6,131 nt of DNA from Gemmatimonadota bacterium (GCA_029862935.1 JAOTWK010000223.1:1-6131), one strand, 5' to 3'. Positions 1 to 6,131 are shown, counted from the first letter of the stretch. The notes: generated by a model not told the origin, from the sequence alone. Translations and numbers: made by a program.

Positions 1-1217
1 AACCAGTCGTGCCGGTGGACGCCCGACGACCGCGGCGTACGTCTGAGGCAGGGATGCAGATCAGTGGCCGCCTGTCGTTGGACGTCAATGCGCTCCAAGC
101 GATAAGCGAGGCGCCTGAGATCGGTGTGGAACCAACCGAACGCACATTCACGACACCGACTGCCCGGCTACGCGCGACCATAACACACCTTCCCGGAGAT
201 TTGCGGCTTCAGGTCAACATGCGGGCATCCACCCGGTACAGCTCCGCCGATCTGGTGCAACCAGCCGAGTCGTTCCGGGTCTATCAGGCGAGCGTAGAGC
301 GGGATTGGAAGGGTGCGCAATTCCGACTCGGTCGCTTCTTCAACCGATACGAGACCTACGGCGGCTACCTGGACGGCTTCCTCCTGCATCTCGGCGGCGA
401 CGGCATCGGCATTGGCGGCGCGGTCGGATTTCAACCGGAACGATCAAACGAGCTTTTCTCGAGCGACCTACCCAAGTGGACCGTGTTCGTCAACGCTGGA
501 CATCGCGGGCGGTCGGTGCGATACACCACTGACTTCTCATTCCACCAGCTCCTGCCCCGCAACGGTCTGCCGAACCATATGCATGCCGGATGGTCGCAGC
601 GTCTGCAGATAGGTGGATTCCAGCTGAGTCACAACCTCCAAGTGGACCGTGACCGGGCCACCGGCAAATGGGTTATGACCCAACTCTTGGCGCGCACGGC
701 CATACCGCTGGGGAGGAGGGTCAATCTCCGCGCTCGGTACGCCCTGCGTCAGCCCTATTCCATCACGCTGCCCGACAACTTGATCTCGACACGACGCGAC
801 CAGGGATCCGTCGGGCTCTGGTTCTGGCTCGGCAGTGGTTCGCTCGGTGCCGACGTGACCGCCAACTACGTCAGAGAGGAAGGCAGGAGTTGGACCTATG
901 CCGGTTCTTTCAGCTTCCCCAATACGGCTCTCCTCGGGTTGGGGTTCAGTAGCTCAATCAGTTATTGGGTGCTCGACGAGAAGAAGGCCGTCTACGTATC
1001 GGGTGGCCTGAGCCGCACGTTTGGTCGCGTCCACACGCGGGCCTCGTATTACCGCTATCAGACAGATGGACTCACCACCGTGCTCACGCACACCGGCGAA
1101 CTCTCGCTTACGTTCCCCCTGACAAGACGACTCTATTCGTCCCTTCAGGGCCGGATCCAACGGGGCGAGAATCTGAACAACAACAATTTCTACGCAGGCC
1201 TCTGGTTGAACTTCTGA
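1..1217 (+). CDS. Outer-membrane beta-barrel protein, 5'-truncated by window edge
   Basis: The reading frame is open to the left edge, and the first possible start (GTG at 9) is followed by an Arg/Pro-rich linker (DARRPRRTSEAG) rather than a signal peptide. I therefore take this as the C-terminal part of a longer protein. The visible 402 residues (counted from that GTG) are built of alternating polar/hydrophobic stretches with frequent aromatic and Gly residues, as in amphipathic beta strands; examples are RLSLDVNALQ (21-30), FRLGRFFNRY (105-114) and SFHQLLPRNG (177-186). The chain ends in YAGLWLNF with a terminal Phe and hydrophobics at alternate positions, the classic signature recognised by the BAM complex. 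A segment LGRFFNRYETYGGYLDGFLL (107-126) recalls porin-type motifs with an Arg-rich strand and a DG turn. No enzyme motif or heme-binding CXXCH is visible. The stop overlaps the next start (TGATG), so the two genes are probably translationally coupled. Barrel identity is well supported. The transported or bound partner is unknown; a porin-like partner of a redox chain is an inference from the neighbour only. Confidence 0.75.
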   Translation, partial: PVVPVDARRPRRTSEAGMQISGRLSLDVNALQAISEAPEIGVEPTERTFTTPTARLRATITHLPGDLRLQVNMRASTRYSSADLVQPAESFRVYQASVERDWKGAQFRLGRFFNRYETYGGYLDGFLLHLGGDGIGIGGAVGFQPERSNELFSSDLPKWTVFVNAGHRGRSVRYTTDFSFHQLLPRNGLPNHMHAGWSQRLQIGGFQLSHNLQVDRDRATGKWVMTQLLARTAIPLGRRVNLRARYALRQPYSITLPDNLISTRRDQGSVGLWFWLGSGSLGADVTANYVREEGRSWTYAGSFSFPNTALLGLGFSSSISYWVLDEKKAVYVSGGLSRTFGRVHTRASYYRYQTDGLTTVLTHTGELSLTFPLTRRLYSSLQGRIQRGENLNNNNFYAGLWLNF

Positions 1218-2530
1218 TGTCCAGCGACTCTCTCATTATCCTGGTCATCGGCGTCGTGCTCGTGACGTCGATTTGGCTCCCCGTTCTTGTGCGCCACCGA
1301 AAGGTCGAACGGGAAGCGGCGCATGCCGAAAAACTCGCGCGTCGTTATGGATTGCACGAGCCGGCGTCATTGCACCCGGTCGTGCATCCCGGAGCGTGCA
1401 TTGGCACGGGAAATTGTATTGCCGTCTGCCCGGAAGACGATGTCCTCGGAATGCGTGACGGACAGGCCCGCCCCATCAGTCCCGCACGATGCATTGGCCA
1501 CGGTCTCTGCGAAACCGCCTGTCCGGTGGAAGCGATTCAACTCGTGTTCGGTACGGAGAAGCGCGGAGTGGACATCCCGCGTATCAGGCAAAACTTCGAA
1601 ACGAATGTACCCGGCATCTACGTCGTCGGGGAGTTGGGTGGCATGGGTCTCATTCGCAATGCGTTCGAACAGGGCCGGCAGTGCATCGAGGGCATCGCCA
1701 AAGAACGCAAGGGACCCGGCGACGCGTTGGACGTCCTGATCGTCGGCTGCGGTCCTGCCGGACTCTCAGCATCCTTGAATTGCCGCCATCACAAGCTGCG
1801 CTTCAAGACACTCGAGAAGGAGGACATCGGGGGGACCGTCCGATATTATCCGCGCAAGAAACTCGTCATGACCTCACCGGTGCGCGTTCCGGGATACGGA
1901 AAGTTGGGGTTTCGCGAGATTCTGAAAGAGGAACTCATGGAACTGTGGGCCGACATTGTTGCCAAGACCGGGGTGACGGTCAACACGCGTGAATCGGTCG
2001 ACCGGGTGACCGCGACCGCCGACGGCTGCTTTGAAGTGTCCAGCAACAAGGCGACGTACAAAACCAAACGCGTGGTGTTGGCCATCGGCCGGCGGGGCGT
2101 GCCCAGAAAGCTCAACGTTCCCGGAGAGGAACATCCCAAAGTCATCTATTCGCTGCTGGAGCCGGAGGTGTATCAACGGGACCGCATTTTCGTGGTCGGT
2201 GGTGGAGATTCGGCCATCGAAGCTGCTCTGGCGCTGGCGGATCAGCCCAATAACCAAGTGATGGTCTCGTACCGCAAGGATGCATTCAGTCGCATCAAGC
2301 CCGGAAACCACGAACGGATCGAGGACGCTGTGGCACGGCGGCGTGTGGAGATCCTTTGGTCAACGAACGTCAAGGAGATCAAGCCCAAATCTGTCGTCTA
2401 TACAAACGGTCGTGACGGGCCCTTCGAAGTGGAAAACGATGTGGTGGCGATCTTTGTGGGCGGCGAGTTGCCCACCAAGTTCCTCAGAGATTGCGGGATT
2501 GCGATCGATACCAAGTTCGGCACACCCTGA
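1217..2530 (+). CDS. Membrane-anchored ferredoxin/NAD(P)-binding flavoprotein (thioredoxin-reductase-like, permuted)
   Basis: The 437-residue protein has three parts. Residues 5-25 form one transmembrane helix followed by RHRKVER, so by the positive-inside rule the main domain is cytoplasmic. Residues about 56-106 are a ferredoxin-like domain with C61-x5-C67-x3-C71-P and C92-x5-C98-x3-C102-P; the second Cys expected in each motif is T64 or H95. Residues about 117-437 are a two-dinucleotide-binding flavoprotein with GCGPAG (177-182) for FAD and GGGDSA (328-333) for NAD(P)H. No CxxC redox-active disulfide follows, so it is not a true thioredoxin reductase; electron transfer between NAD(P)H, flavin and Fe-S is more likely. 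The element ETNVPGIYVVGELGG (128-142), which normally closes this fold, lies before the FAD motif, and the chain ends just where it would be expected. The ATG at 1217 is chosen because it overlaps the upstream stop and begins directly with the membrane anchor; the frame is open further upstream, but only as a shadow of the barrel gene. No clear Shine-Dalgarno is seen. The family is recognised; the physiological substrate is not known to me. Confidence 0.88.
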   Translation: MSSDSLIILVIGVVLVTSIWLPVLVRHRKVEREAAHAEKLARRYGLHEPASLHPVVHPGACIGTGNCIAVCPEDDVLGMRDGQARPISPARCIGHGLCETACPVEAIQLVFGTEKRGVDIPRIRQNFETNVPGIYVVGELGGMGLIRNAFEQGRQCIEGIAKERKGPGDALDVLIVGCGPAGLSASLNCRHHKLRFKTLEKEDIGGTVRYYPRKKLVMTSPVRVPGYGKLGFREILKEELMELWADIVAKTGVTVNTRESVDRVTATADGCFEVSSNKATYKTKRVVLAIGRRGVPRKLNVPGEEHPKVIYSLLEPEVYQRDRIFVVGGGDSAIEAALALADQPNNQVMVSYRKDAFSRIKPGNHERIEDAVARRRVEILWSTNVKEIKPKSVVYTNGRDGPFEVENDVVAIFVGGELPTKFLRDCGIAIDTKFGTP

Positions 2531-2789
2531 GCCTTCGGTCGTCAGCAACGTTGCGCGGAACTCTCAAAGATCTACCGGGTGCCAAGCGTGCCGCGGCCGT
2601 GCCAGCACCATCCAGCTGTCGTGACGCTCTGCTGTTGGCACGTTCCCGTCTCGCGCTCCTTGCGCTCCTGACAGGCCCCGGCTCACGCTAGAGTTCGAAA
2701 GCCCCCACGCATTCACCGAAACCTACGAGTTCGCCTTTCCGAACGATGAGGCACTGAGGCACTACTTCGGCGGGCTCGGAACAAGCGGG
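2531..2789. other. Convergent intergenic region with possible decayed coding fragment
   Basis: This gap lies between two converging genes. No stem-loop followed by a T-run is visible for either. There are only weak inverted repeats: GTGCCAA near 2580 with TTGGCAC near 2635, which are far apart, and GTTCG/CGAAC at 2729-2744 with a six-base loop. An 8-base tandem duplication, TGAGGCAC twice, lies at 2747-2762. The plus-strand frame from about 2655 to 2789 reads like genuine protein (DRPRLTLEFESPHAF, then TETYEFAFPNDEALRHYFGG), yet it has no start codon after the in-frame stop at 2622-2624. It may be the tail of a lost gene. I do not recognise the family. Confidence 0.4.
2655..2789 (+). pseudogene. 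Possible C-terminal remnant of an unidentified gene
   Basis: In the frame containing 2691-2693 the translation is protein-like: charged and aromatic residues alternate, the third codon positions are mostly G/C, and there is no stop. There is no ATG, GTG or TTG between the in-frame TGA at 2622-2624 and 2789, so it cannot be expressed on its own. The frame then runs on into the antisense of the GH3 gene, where it is only a shadow. The right limit of the remnant is therefore undefined. It could instead be chance reading of GC-rich spacer; the call is tentative. Confidence 0.2.
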
Positions 2790-4631
2790 TCACCAGCTCA
2801 ACCCATACCCGAACGCGAACAGCGGATCGTAGTCCTCGTCGCCAACGTTGACTGGATGCTGGTCCGCCGAGCGCGGCCACGAGAACGAGAGCTTGCCCGT
2901 TGGCGCATAGTCGCCGAACAACACGTCGGCGATCCCGTCTCCCTCTGTGCCCGGGAGCCAGATGGCCACGAACGCGTCGCTCGCCTCGAGTGCCTCTTTG
3001 ACGACCAGCGGCCGCCCAGAAATCAGCAGGGTCACGACCGGCACTCCGGCGGCCGCAGCGTTCGCGACGACAGCCCGATCCCCGTCGCTAAGCTCGAGAT
3101 CCAGATCATCACCGTACATCTCGGCGTACGGCCGCTCCCCGACGACCACGACGACAACATCTGCTCCCTCGGCGCCCGTCCCGTTCTCCGAATGCGTGAC
3201 CGTGGTCGCCTCCGCGACAGCCTTCTTGATCGCATCGAGAATCGTTGTCCCCTCGGTGATCGCGCCCATCTTGCCCTGCCAGTCGATCGTCCAGCCGCCG
3301 CTCTGCATGCCGATGTCGTCGGCGCCCGGCCCGACCACGTGGATCCTCCCCGCATCCTTCGCGAGAGGCAGCACATCGTCCTCGTTTTTCAGCAGCACCA
3401 TTGACTCGCGCACCGCCTGCCGCGCCACCGCTCGGTGCTCATCCGACCCGAAGCTCGCCTCGAGAGACCGATCCGCCGTCGGCGACCAGTCGTCGTCAAA
3501 CAGACCTGCGGCGAACTTCACTCGCAGGATCCGCCGAACCGCGTCGTCGATGCGCTCCATCGGGATCGCTCCCTCCTCGACCAGTTCCTTCAGCGTATCG
3601 AAGAACAGCTGATATCGGTCGGGCACCATCACCATGTCCATGCCCGCGTTGATCGACGTTTCGATGTCGCTCTTGTAGTCGCCGGGCAGCTCGTCGATCG
3701 CCTTGAAGTCAGAGATCAGGAACCCCTCGAATCCCAGCTCCTCCTTCACGATCTCGGTGAGCAACCGTCGGCTGCCCGAGCACTTCACGCCGTTCCAGCT
3801 GCTGTACGACGGCATGATCGTGCCGACGCCTGCCGCGACCGCCGTGACGTATCCCTCCAAATGGATGCGCCGAAGCTCTTCCTCCGTCAGCGGCACGTCC
3901 CCGCGGTCGAACGGATACGTCGACCCGTCGGGGAGTGTCACGCCCGTATTGATCACCGTTCCGCCATCGCCCACCAAGTGCTTGGCGCACGCAATGACTC
4001 TGCTCGAATCGCTGAGATCAGTTCCCTGCAGCCCTCGCACGGCAGCCGCCCCCAGCTCTGCGACCAGCGCCGGCTCCTCGGCGAATCCCTCGTAGGTCCG
4101 GCCCCAGCGATCGTCCCTGGGCACCGCGACGCACGGGGCGAAACCCCAGTTCATCCCCGTGGCTTTCACTTCCTTGGCCGTGATGCGAGCGATCTCCTCC
4201 ACCAGTTCGGCGTTGCGCGTCGCCCCGAGACCGATGTTGTGTGGAAAGACCGCGGCGCCGATCACGTTCGAGTGCCCGTGCACAGCGTCGACGCCGTACA
4301 GAAGCGGAATGCCCAGCCTTGTCTCGAGTGCCTTCGACTGATACATCTCGTACAGCGCCCGCCAGTCCTCGAGACTGTTCGTCACCGGATCCGAGCCGCC
4401 GCCACTCAGAAGGGACCCCACCATGTACTTTCGAACGTGGTCCACGTCTTCCAGAAACTCCTGGTCCGGCTGCGTCATCTGGCCCACCTTTTCGTCGAGC
4501 GTCATCTGAGCCAGCAGCTCGTCGATCCGGTCGTCAAACGAGGCATAGAGGGCCTGGCCGGAAGGCCGTTCCGTGGTCGCGATGCACGACGCGAAGAGGA
4601 TGGCCAGCGCGAGAAAAGCAGTCCGTCTCAT
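2790..4631 (-). CDS. Glycoside hydrolase family 3 exo-beta-glucanase / beta-glucosidase lipoprotein
   Basis: This 613-residue enzyme should release glucose from the non-reducing ends of beta-glucans, cello-oligosaccharides or beta-glucosides. It has the two-domain length of the barley ExoI-like branch of GH3, without the extra fibronectin-III domain of BglX. Residues 1-16 ([16 protein letters not shown]) form a lipoprotein-type signal, with C16 as the likely lipidation site and no Asp at +2, so outer-membrane placement is likely. Substrate-site motifs are YGVDAVHGH (112-120, D115), RWGR (175-178) and [10 protein letters not shown] (216-225, K217/H218). The nucleophile is D308 in LISDFKAID, and the acid/base by ExoI alignment is E504 in [17 protein letters not shown] (445-453) matches the ExoI aromatic-clamp loop, but the other clamp Trp is F309 here. 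The ATG at 4631 is preferred because GGAG lies 8 bases upstream and the signal peptide starts there; a TTG 33 bases earlier has neither. It is divergent to the sugar symporter gene. Family assignment is near certain; linkage preference is not readable. Confidence 0.95.
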   Translation of the reverse strand: MRRTAFLALAILFASCIATTERPSGQALYASFDDRIDELLAQMTLDEKVGQMTQPDQEFLEDVDHVRKYMVGSLLSGGGSDPVTNSLEDWRALYEMYQSKALETRLGIPLLYGVDAVHGHSNVIGAAVFPHNIGLGATRNAELVEEIARITAKEVKATGMNWGFAPCVAVPRDDRWGRTYEGFAEEPALVAELGAAAVRGLQGTDLSDSSRVIACAKHLVGDGGTVINTGVTLPDGSTYPFDRGDVPLTEEELRRIHLEGYVTAVAAGVGTIMPSYSSWNGVKCSGSRRLLTEIVKEELGFEGFLISDFKAIDELPGDYKSDIETSINAGMDMVMVPDRYQLFFDTLKELVEEGAIPMERIDDAVRRILRVKFAAGLFDDDWSPTADRSLEASFGSDEHRAVARQAVRESMVLLKNEDDVLPLAKDAGRIHVVGPGADDIGMQSGGWTIDWQGKMGAITEGTTILDAIKKAVAEATTVTHSENGTGAEGADVVVVVVGERPYAEMYGDDLDLELSDGDRAVVANAAAAGVPVVTLLISGRPLVVKEALEASDAFVAIWLPGTEGDGIADVLFGDYAPTGKLSFSWPRSADQHPVNVGDEDYDPLFAFGYGLSW

Positions 4632-4637
4632 CAGAAG

Positions 4638-4643
4638 TTCTCC
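4638..4643 (-). promoter_or_regulatory. Ribosome binding site of the GH3 gene
   Basis: Read on the minus strand this is GGAGAA, ending six bases before the ATG at 4631. It decides the start against the in-frame TTG at 4664, which has no comparable site and would put eleven extra residues ahead of the signal peptide. Confidence 0.75.
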
Positions 4644-4763
4644 GAGGAAAGTTCCAGAAACCAACGTGAGCTATGAGGAGGACACCGCCGCTGGAATCGG
4701 GGCGGTTCAGCGAAAAGGTGCGTTGAAAGAAGCGACTCCCGCGAGCCTTCGAGTCCGCAAGTA

Positions 4764-4792
4764 AGTATATCGTCCCGAGCGCGGTTCTTCAC
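4764..4792 (-). promoter_or_regulatory. Candidate promoter for the GH3 gene
   Basis: On the minus strand TATACT (4764-4769) matches the -10 consensus at five of six bases and stands out as an A/T island in GC-rich DNA. Seventeen bases upstream is GTGAAG (4787-4792), which matches the -35 TTGACA at only three positions. Transcription from here would give a 5' leader of roughly 125 bases. The -10 is good and the -35 weak, so an activator or another sigma factor may be involved. Confidence 0.35.
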
Positions 4793-4805
4793 GGACCCGA
4801 GAGAG

Positions 4806-4841
4806 CACCTCGCCTCGTCAGCCTTCACGGCCACGAGGTGG
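4806..4841. promoter_or_regulatory. Nested inverted repeats; possible operator CCAC-GAG-GTGG
   Basis: CCAC-GAG-GTGG at 4831-4841 is a perfect 4+4 inverted repeat with a 3-base centre. The same segment can alternatively pair with upstream bases: CACCTCG (4806-4812) with CGAGGTG (4834-4840), or CCTCGT (4813-4818) with ACGAGG (4833-4838). It sits mid-way between the two divergent genes, as expected for a shared regulator site. No regulator gene is in the window. Confidence 0.3.
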
Positions 4842-4869
4842 AAGACCCTCTGATAGATTCGGTTGGCCA

Positions 4870-4875
4870 CATAAT
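4870..4875 (+). promoter_or_regulatory. Weak -10-like element for the symporter gene
   Basis: CATAAT matches the -10 consensus at five of six positions and lies in a short A/T island. No good -35 is found 16-18 bases upstream. If used, transcription would begin near 4882, just before the hairpin at 4886-4907, giving a leader of about 47 bases. Confidence 0.25.
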
Positions 4876-4885
4876 CACCAGGGCC

Positions 4886-4907
4886 GTTCGCCACTCGGTG
4901 GCGCAAC
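4886..4907 (+). promoter_or_regulatory. Strong hairpin / second CCAC-N3-GTGG inverted repeat in symporter leader
   Basis: CGCCAC (4889-4894), a TCG loop and GTGGCG (4898-4903) form a six-pair stem, extended by GTT (4886-4888) with AAC (4905-4907) across one bulged C. Its core GCCAC-TC-GGTGG matches the upstream repeat GCCAC-GA-GGTGG. It ends nine bases before the Shine-Dalgarno of the symporter gene, so it could act as a repressor operator or as an RNA structure tuning translation. It is not followed by a T-run, so it is not a typical terminator. Confidence 0.4.
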
Positions 4908-4916
4908 GACGATTTC

Positions 4917-4922
4917 GAAGGG
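4917..4922 (+). promoter_or_regulatory. Ribosome binding site deciding a TTG start
   Basis: GAAGGG (continuing as GAAGGGA to 4923) lies 5-6 bases upstream of the TTG at 4929. No ATG or GTG occurs in this frame between the in-frame TAA at 4872-4874 and the TTG, and the next Met is inside the first membrane helix. The site therefore fixes the start at TTG. Confidence 0.7.
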
Positions 4923-4928
4923 AACACA

Positions 4929-6131
4929 TTGACGACAGACACCGCCCGACTCTCGGTCAAGGAGAAGGTCGGCTACGGCCTGGGAGACACCGCCTCGCAC
5001 TTCGTGTGGGACATGGTCGGCTTCTGGATCCTGATCTTCTACACCGACACCTTCGGGATCTCGGCCGCCGCGGCGGGCACCATCATGTTCATCGCGCGGT
5101 TCTGGGACATGGTCACCGACCCGCTGATGGGGGTGATCTCCGATCGCACCCGGACCAGGTGGGGAAAATTCCGCCCGTACATCCTCTGGACCGCCCTGCC
5201 CTACAGCGTTCTCGCGGTCCTGACGTTCTCCACTCCCGATCTGGGCCAGACCGGCAAGGTGATCTACGCGGCGTTCACCTACCTGCTCCTGATGAGCGCC
5301 TACACCGCGATCAACCTGCCCTATTCGTCTCTGGGCGCGGTGATGACGTCGGACTCCTACGAGCGCACCAGCCTGAACACCTACCGGTTCGTTTGCGCGT
5401 TCGTCGGCCAGCTGATCGTCTCCGGCCTTGCCCTCACCCTGGCGGGGTACTTCGGCCAGGGCGACAACGCCAGGGGCTATCGGCTCACCGTCACCCTGTT
5501 CGCGGTGATTGCCTTCGTGCTCTTCATCGTCACCTTTTTGTCCACCCGTGAGCGCATCCAACCTCTGGAGACGCAGCAGGATTCACTGAAGCAGGACTTC
5601 AAGATCCTGCTCCGCAACCGGCCGTGGGTCATCCTCGCCATCGTCGGGATCATCTCCTTCGTGATGTTCGCCCTGCAGAATCTCTCCCTGGCCTTCTACT
5701 TCAAGTACTACATCGGCAGAGAAGAGAGCGTGCAGCTGTTCAACGTGGTGGGGAGTGTCGCCCTGATCGTGGCCTTGCCCCTCTCCAAGCCCCTTGCCCA
5801 GCGGTTCGGGAAGAGAAACGTGTTCATCGGCAGCTCGATCCTCTCCGGCTCGTTCTTCACCCTGCTCTACCTGCCGGGGGCCGAGAGCATCGGCTGGGTC
5901 TACGCCCTGAACATCCTGGGCAAGATGGCCTACGCCCCGGCGGTGCCACTACTCTGGACCATGATCGCGGACGCCGCGGACTACGCCGAATGGACGACCG
6001 GGCGGCGGGCGACGGGGCTCTTCTTCTCCGCCGCCACCTTCGCGCAGAAGGGCGGTTGGGGCATCGGTGGGGCACTGGCGGGCTGGTTGCTCGCCGCCTA
6101 CGGCTACGTGGAGCAGGCCGCCGAGCAGACC
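4929..6131 (+). CDS. GPH-family (MelB/XynP-like) sugar:cation symporter, 3'-truncated
   Basis: The frame is open for 401 codons from TTG at 4929 to the window edge; GPH transporters usually have 440-500 residues, so the C-terminal end is missing. The protein should import a glycoside, pentoside or oligosaccharide together with Na+ or H+ through the inner membrane. By my alignment with MelB, the cation-site pair is kept as D60 and D64 in RFWDMVTDPLMG (57-68), followed by the loop motif RWGKFRPY (77-84). The C-terminal half has the GPH signature around DYAEWTTGRRATG (351-363), and K374 in AQKGG lines up with MelB Lys377. The two MelB sugar-contact acids (Asp19 and Asp124) appear here as H24 and N129; N129 lies in INLPYSSL, the form I associate with XynP/YicJ-like members. 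Several long hydrophobic segments are evident. Codons end overwhelmingly in C or G. The divergent GH3 gene suggests that beta-glucosides or their products are the cargo; this is an inference. Confidence 0.9.
   Translation, partial: MTTDTARLSVKEKVGYGLGDTASHFVWDMVGFWILIFYTDTFGISAAAAGTIMFIARFWDMVTDPLMGVISDRTRTRWGKFRPYILWTALPYSVLAVLTFSTPDLGQTGKVIYAAFTYLLLMSAYTAINLPYSSLGAVMTSDSYERTSLNTYRFVCAFVGQLIVSGLALTLAGYFGQGDNARGYRLTVTLFAVIAFVLFIVTFLSTRERIQPLETQQDSLKQDFKILLRNRPWVILAIVGIISFVMFALQNLSLAFYFKYYIGREESVQLFNVVGSVALIVALPLSKPLAQRFGKRNVFIGSSILSGSFFTLLYLPGAESIGWVYALNILGKMAYAPAVPLLWTMIADAADYAEWTTGRRATGLFFSAATFAQKGGWGIGGALAGWLLAAYGYVEQAAEQT

Noticed and set aside
9..11. GTG at 9 as the true start of the barrel gene
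   Set aside because: The frame is open to the edge, no ribosome binding site can be seen and no signal peptide follows, although an outer-membrane protein needs one.
965..1216. 84-codon N-terminal extension of the ferredoxin/flavoprotein reading frame
   Set aside because: It overlaps the end of the barrel gene in another frame, and its translation is Arg/Pro/His-rich with no structure. The ATG at 1217 begins directly with the membrane anchor.
1217..2530. Calling the flavoprotein thioredoxin reductase (trxB)
   Set aside because: There is no CxxC active-site disulfide near the NAD(P)H motif, and the protein has an added membrane anchor and ferredoxin domain.
2580..2641. Distant 7-base inverted repeat GTGCCAA/TTGGCAC as a terminator
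   Set aside because: The loop is nearly 50 bases and there is no T-run on either strand.
4632..4664. Upstream TTG start for the GH3 gene
   Set aside because: It would add eleven residues before a good lipoprotein signal, and it lacks the GGAG site that stands before the ATG at 4631.
3435..4676. Long plus-strand open frame (413 codons) opposite the GH3 gene
   Set aside because: It is an antisense shadow: its translation is rich in Arg, His and Pro without motifs, while the opposite strand carries a complete, motif-bearing GH3 enzyme.
4838..5561. Overlapping open frames on both strands at the symporter start (plus 4838-5551 and minus 4875-5561)
   Set aside because: Both give low-complexity His/Arg/Gly/Pro-rich translations. 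The frame from TTG 4929 gives a clear membrane transporter through the same bases.

Overview
The window looks like chromosomal DNA from a Gram-negative (outer-membrane-bearing) bacterium with high GC content. The signs are a C-terminal outer-membrane beta-barrel signature, a lipoprotein-type signal peptide and G/C-rich third codon positions. The phylum cannot be fixed from the sequence. There are four protein genes, two complete and two cut by the window edges. I see no tRNA, rRNA, CRISPR array, transposase or phage gene.

Left half (1-2530, + strand): the 3' part of an outer-membrane beta-barrel protein overlaps, through a TGATG junction, a membrane-tethered ferredoxin/flavoprotein of 437 residues. 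The second protein has an N-terminal membrane anchor, a two-cluster ferredoxin-like domain and a thioredoxin-reductase-like FAD/NAD(P)H domain. In that last domain the usual C-terminal FAD element comes first, as in a circular permutation. Tight coupling of an inner-membrane NAD(P)H-side redox protein to an outer-membrane barrel suggests a trans-envelope redox module. This is the most interesting part of the window, and the rest of the module would lie to the left of it.

Middle (2531-2789): a convergent intergenic gap with no convincing terminator. Its right part reads like a decayed C-terminal coding fragment.

Right half (2790-6131): a divergent sugar-use pair. On the minus strand is a GH3 exo-beta-glucanase/beta-glucosidase lipoprotein with its catalytic residues intact. 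On the plus strand is a GPH-family (MelB/XynP-like) sugar:cation symporter that starts at a TTG codon and runs off the right edge. The 297-base region between them holds a likely minus-strand promoter, good ribosome binding sites for both genes, and two copies of the inverted repeat CCAC-N3-GTGG that could be operators. The expected logic is that the lipoprotein trims beta-glucosides or oligosaccharides outside the cytoplasm and the symporter imports the products.
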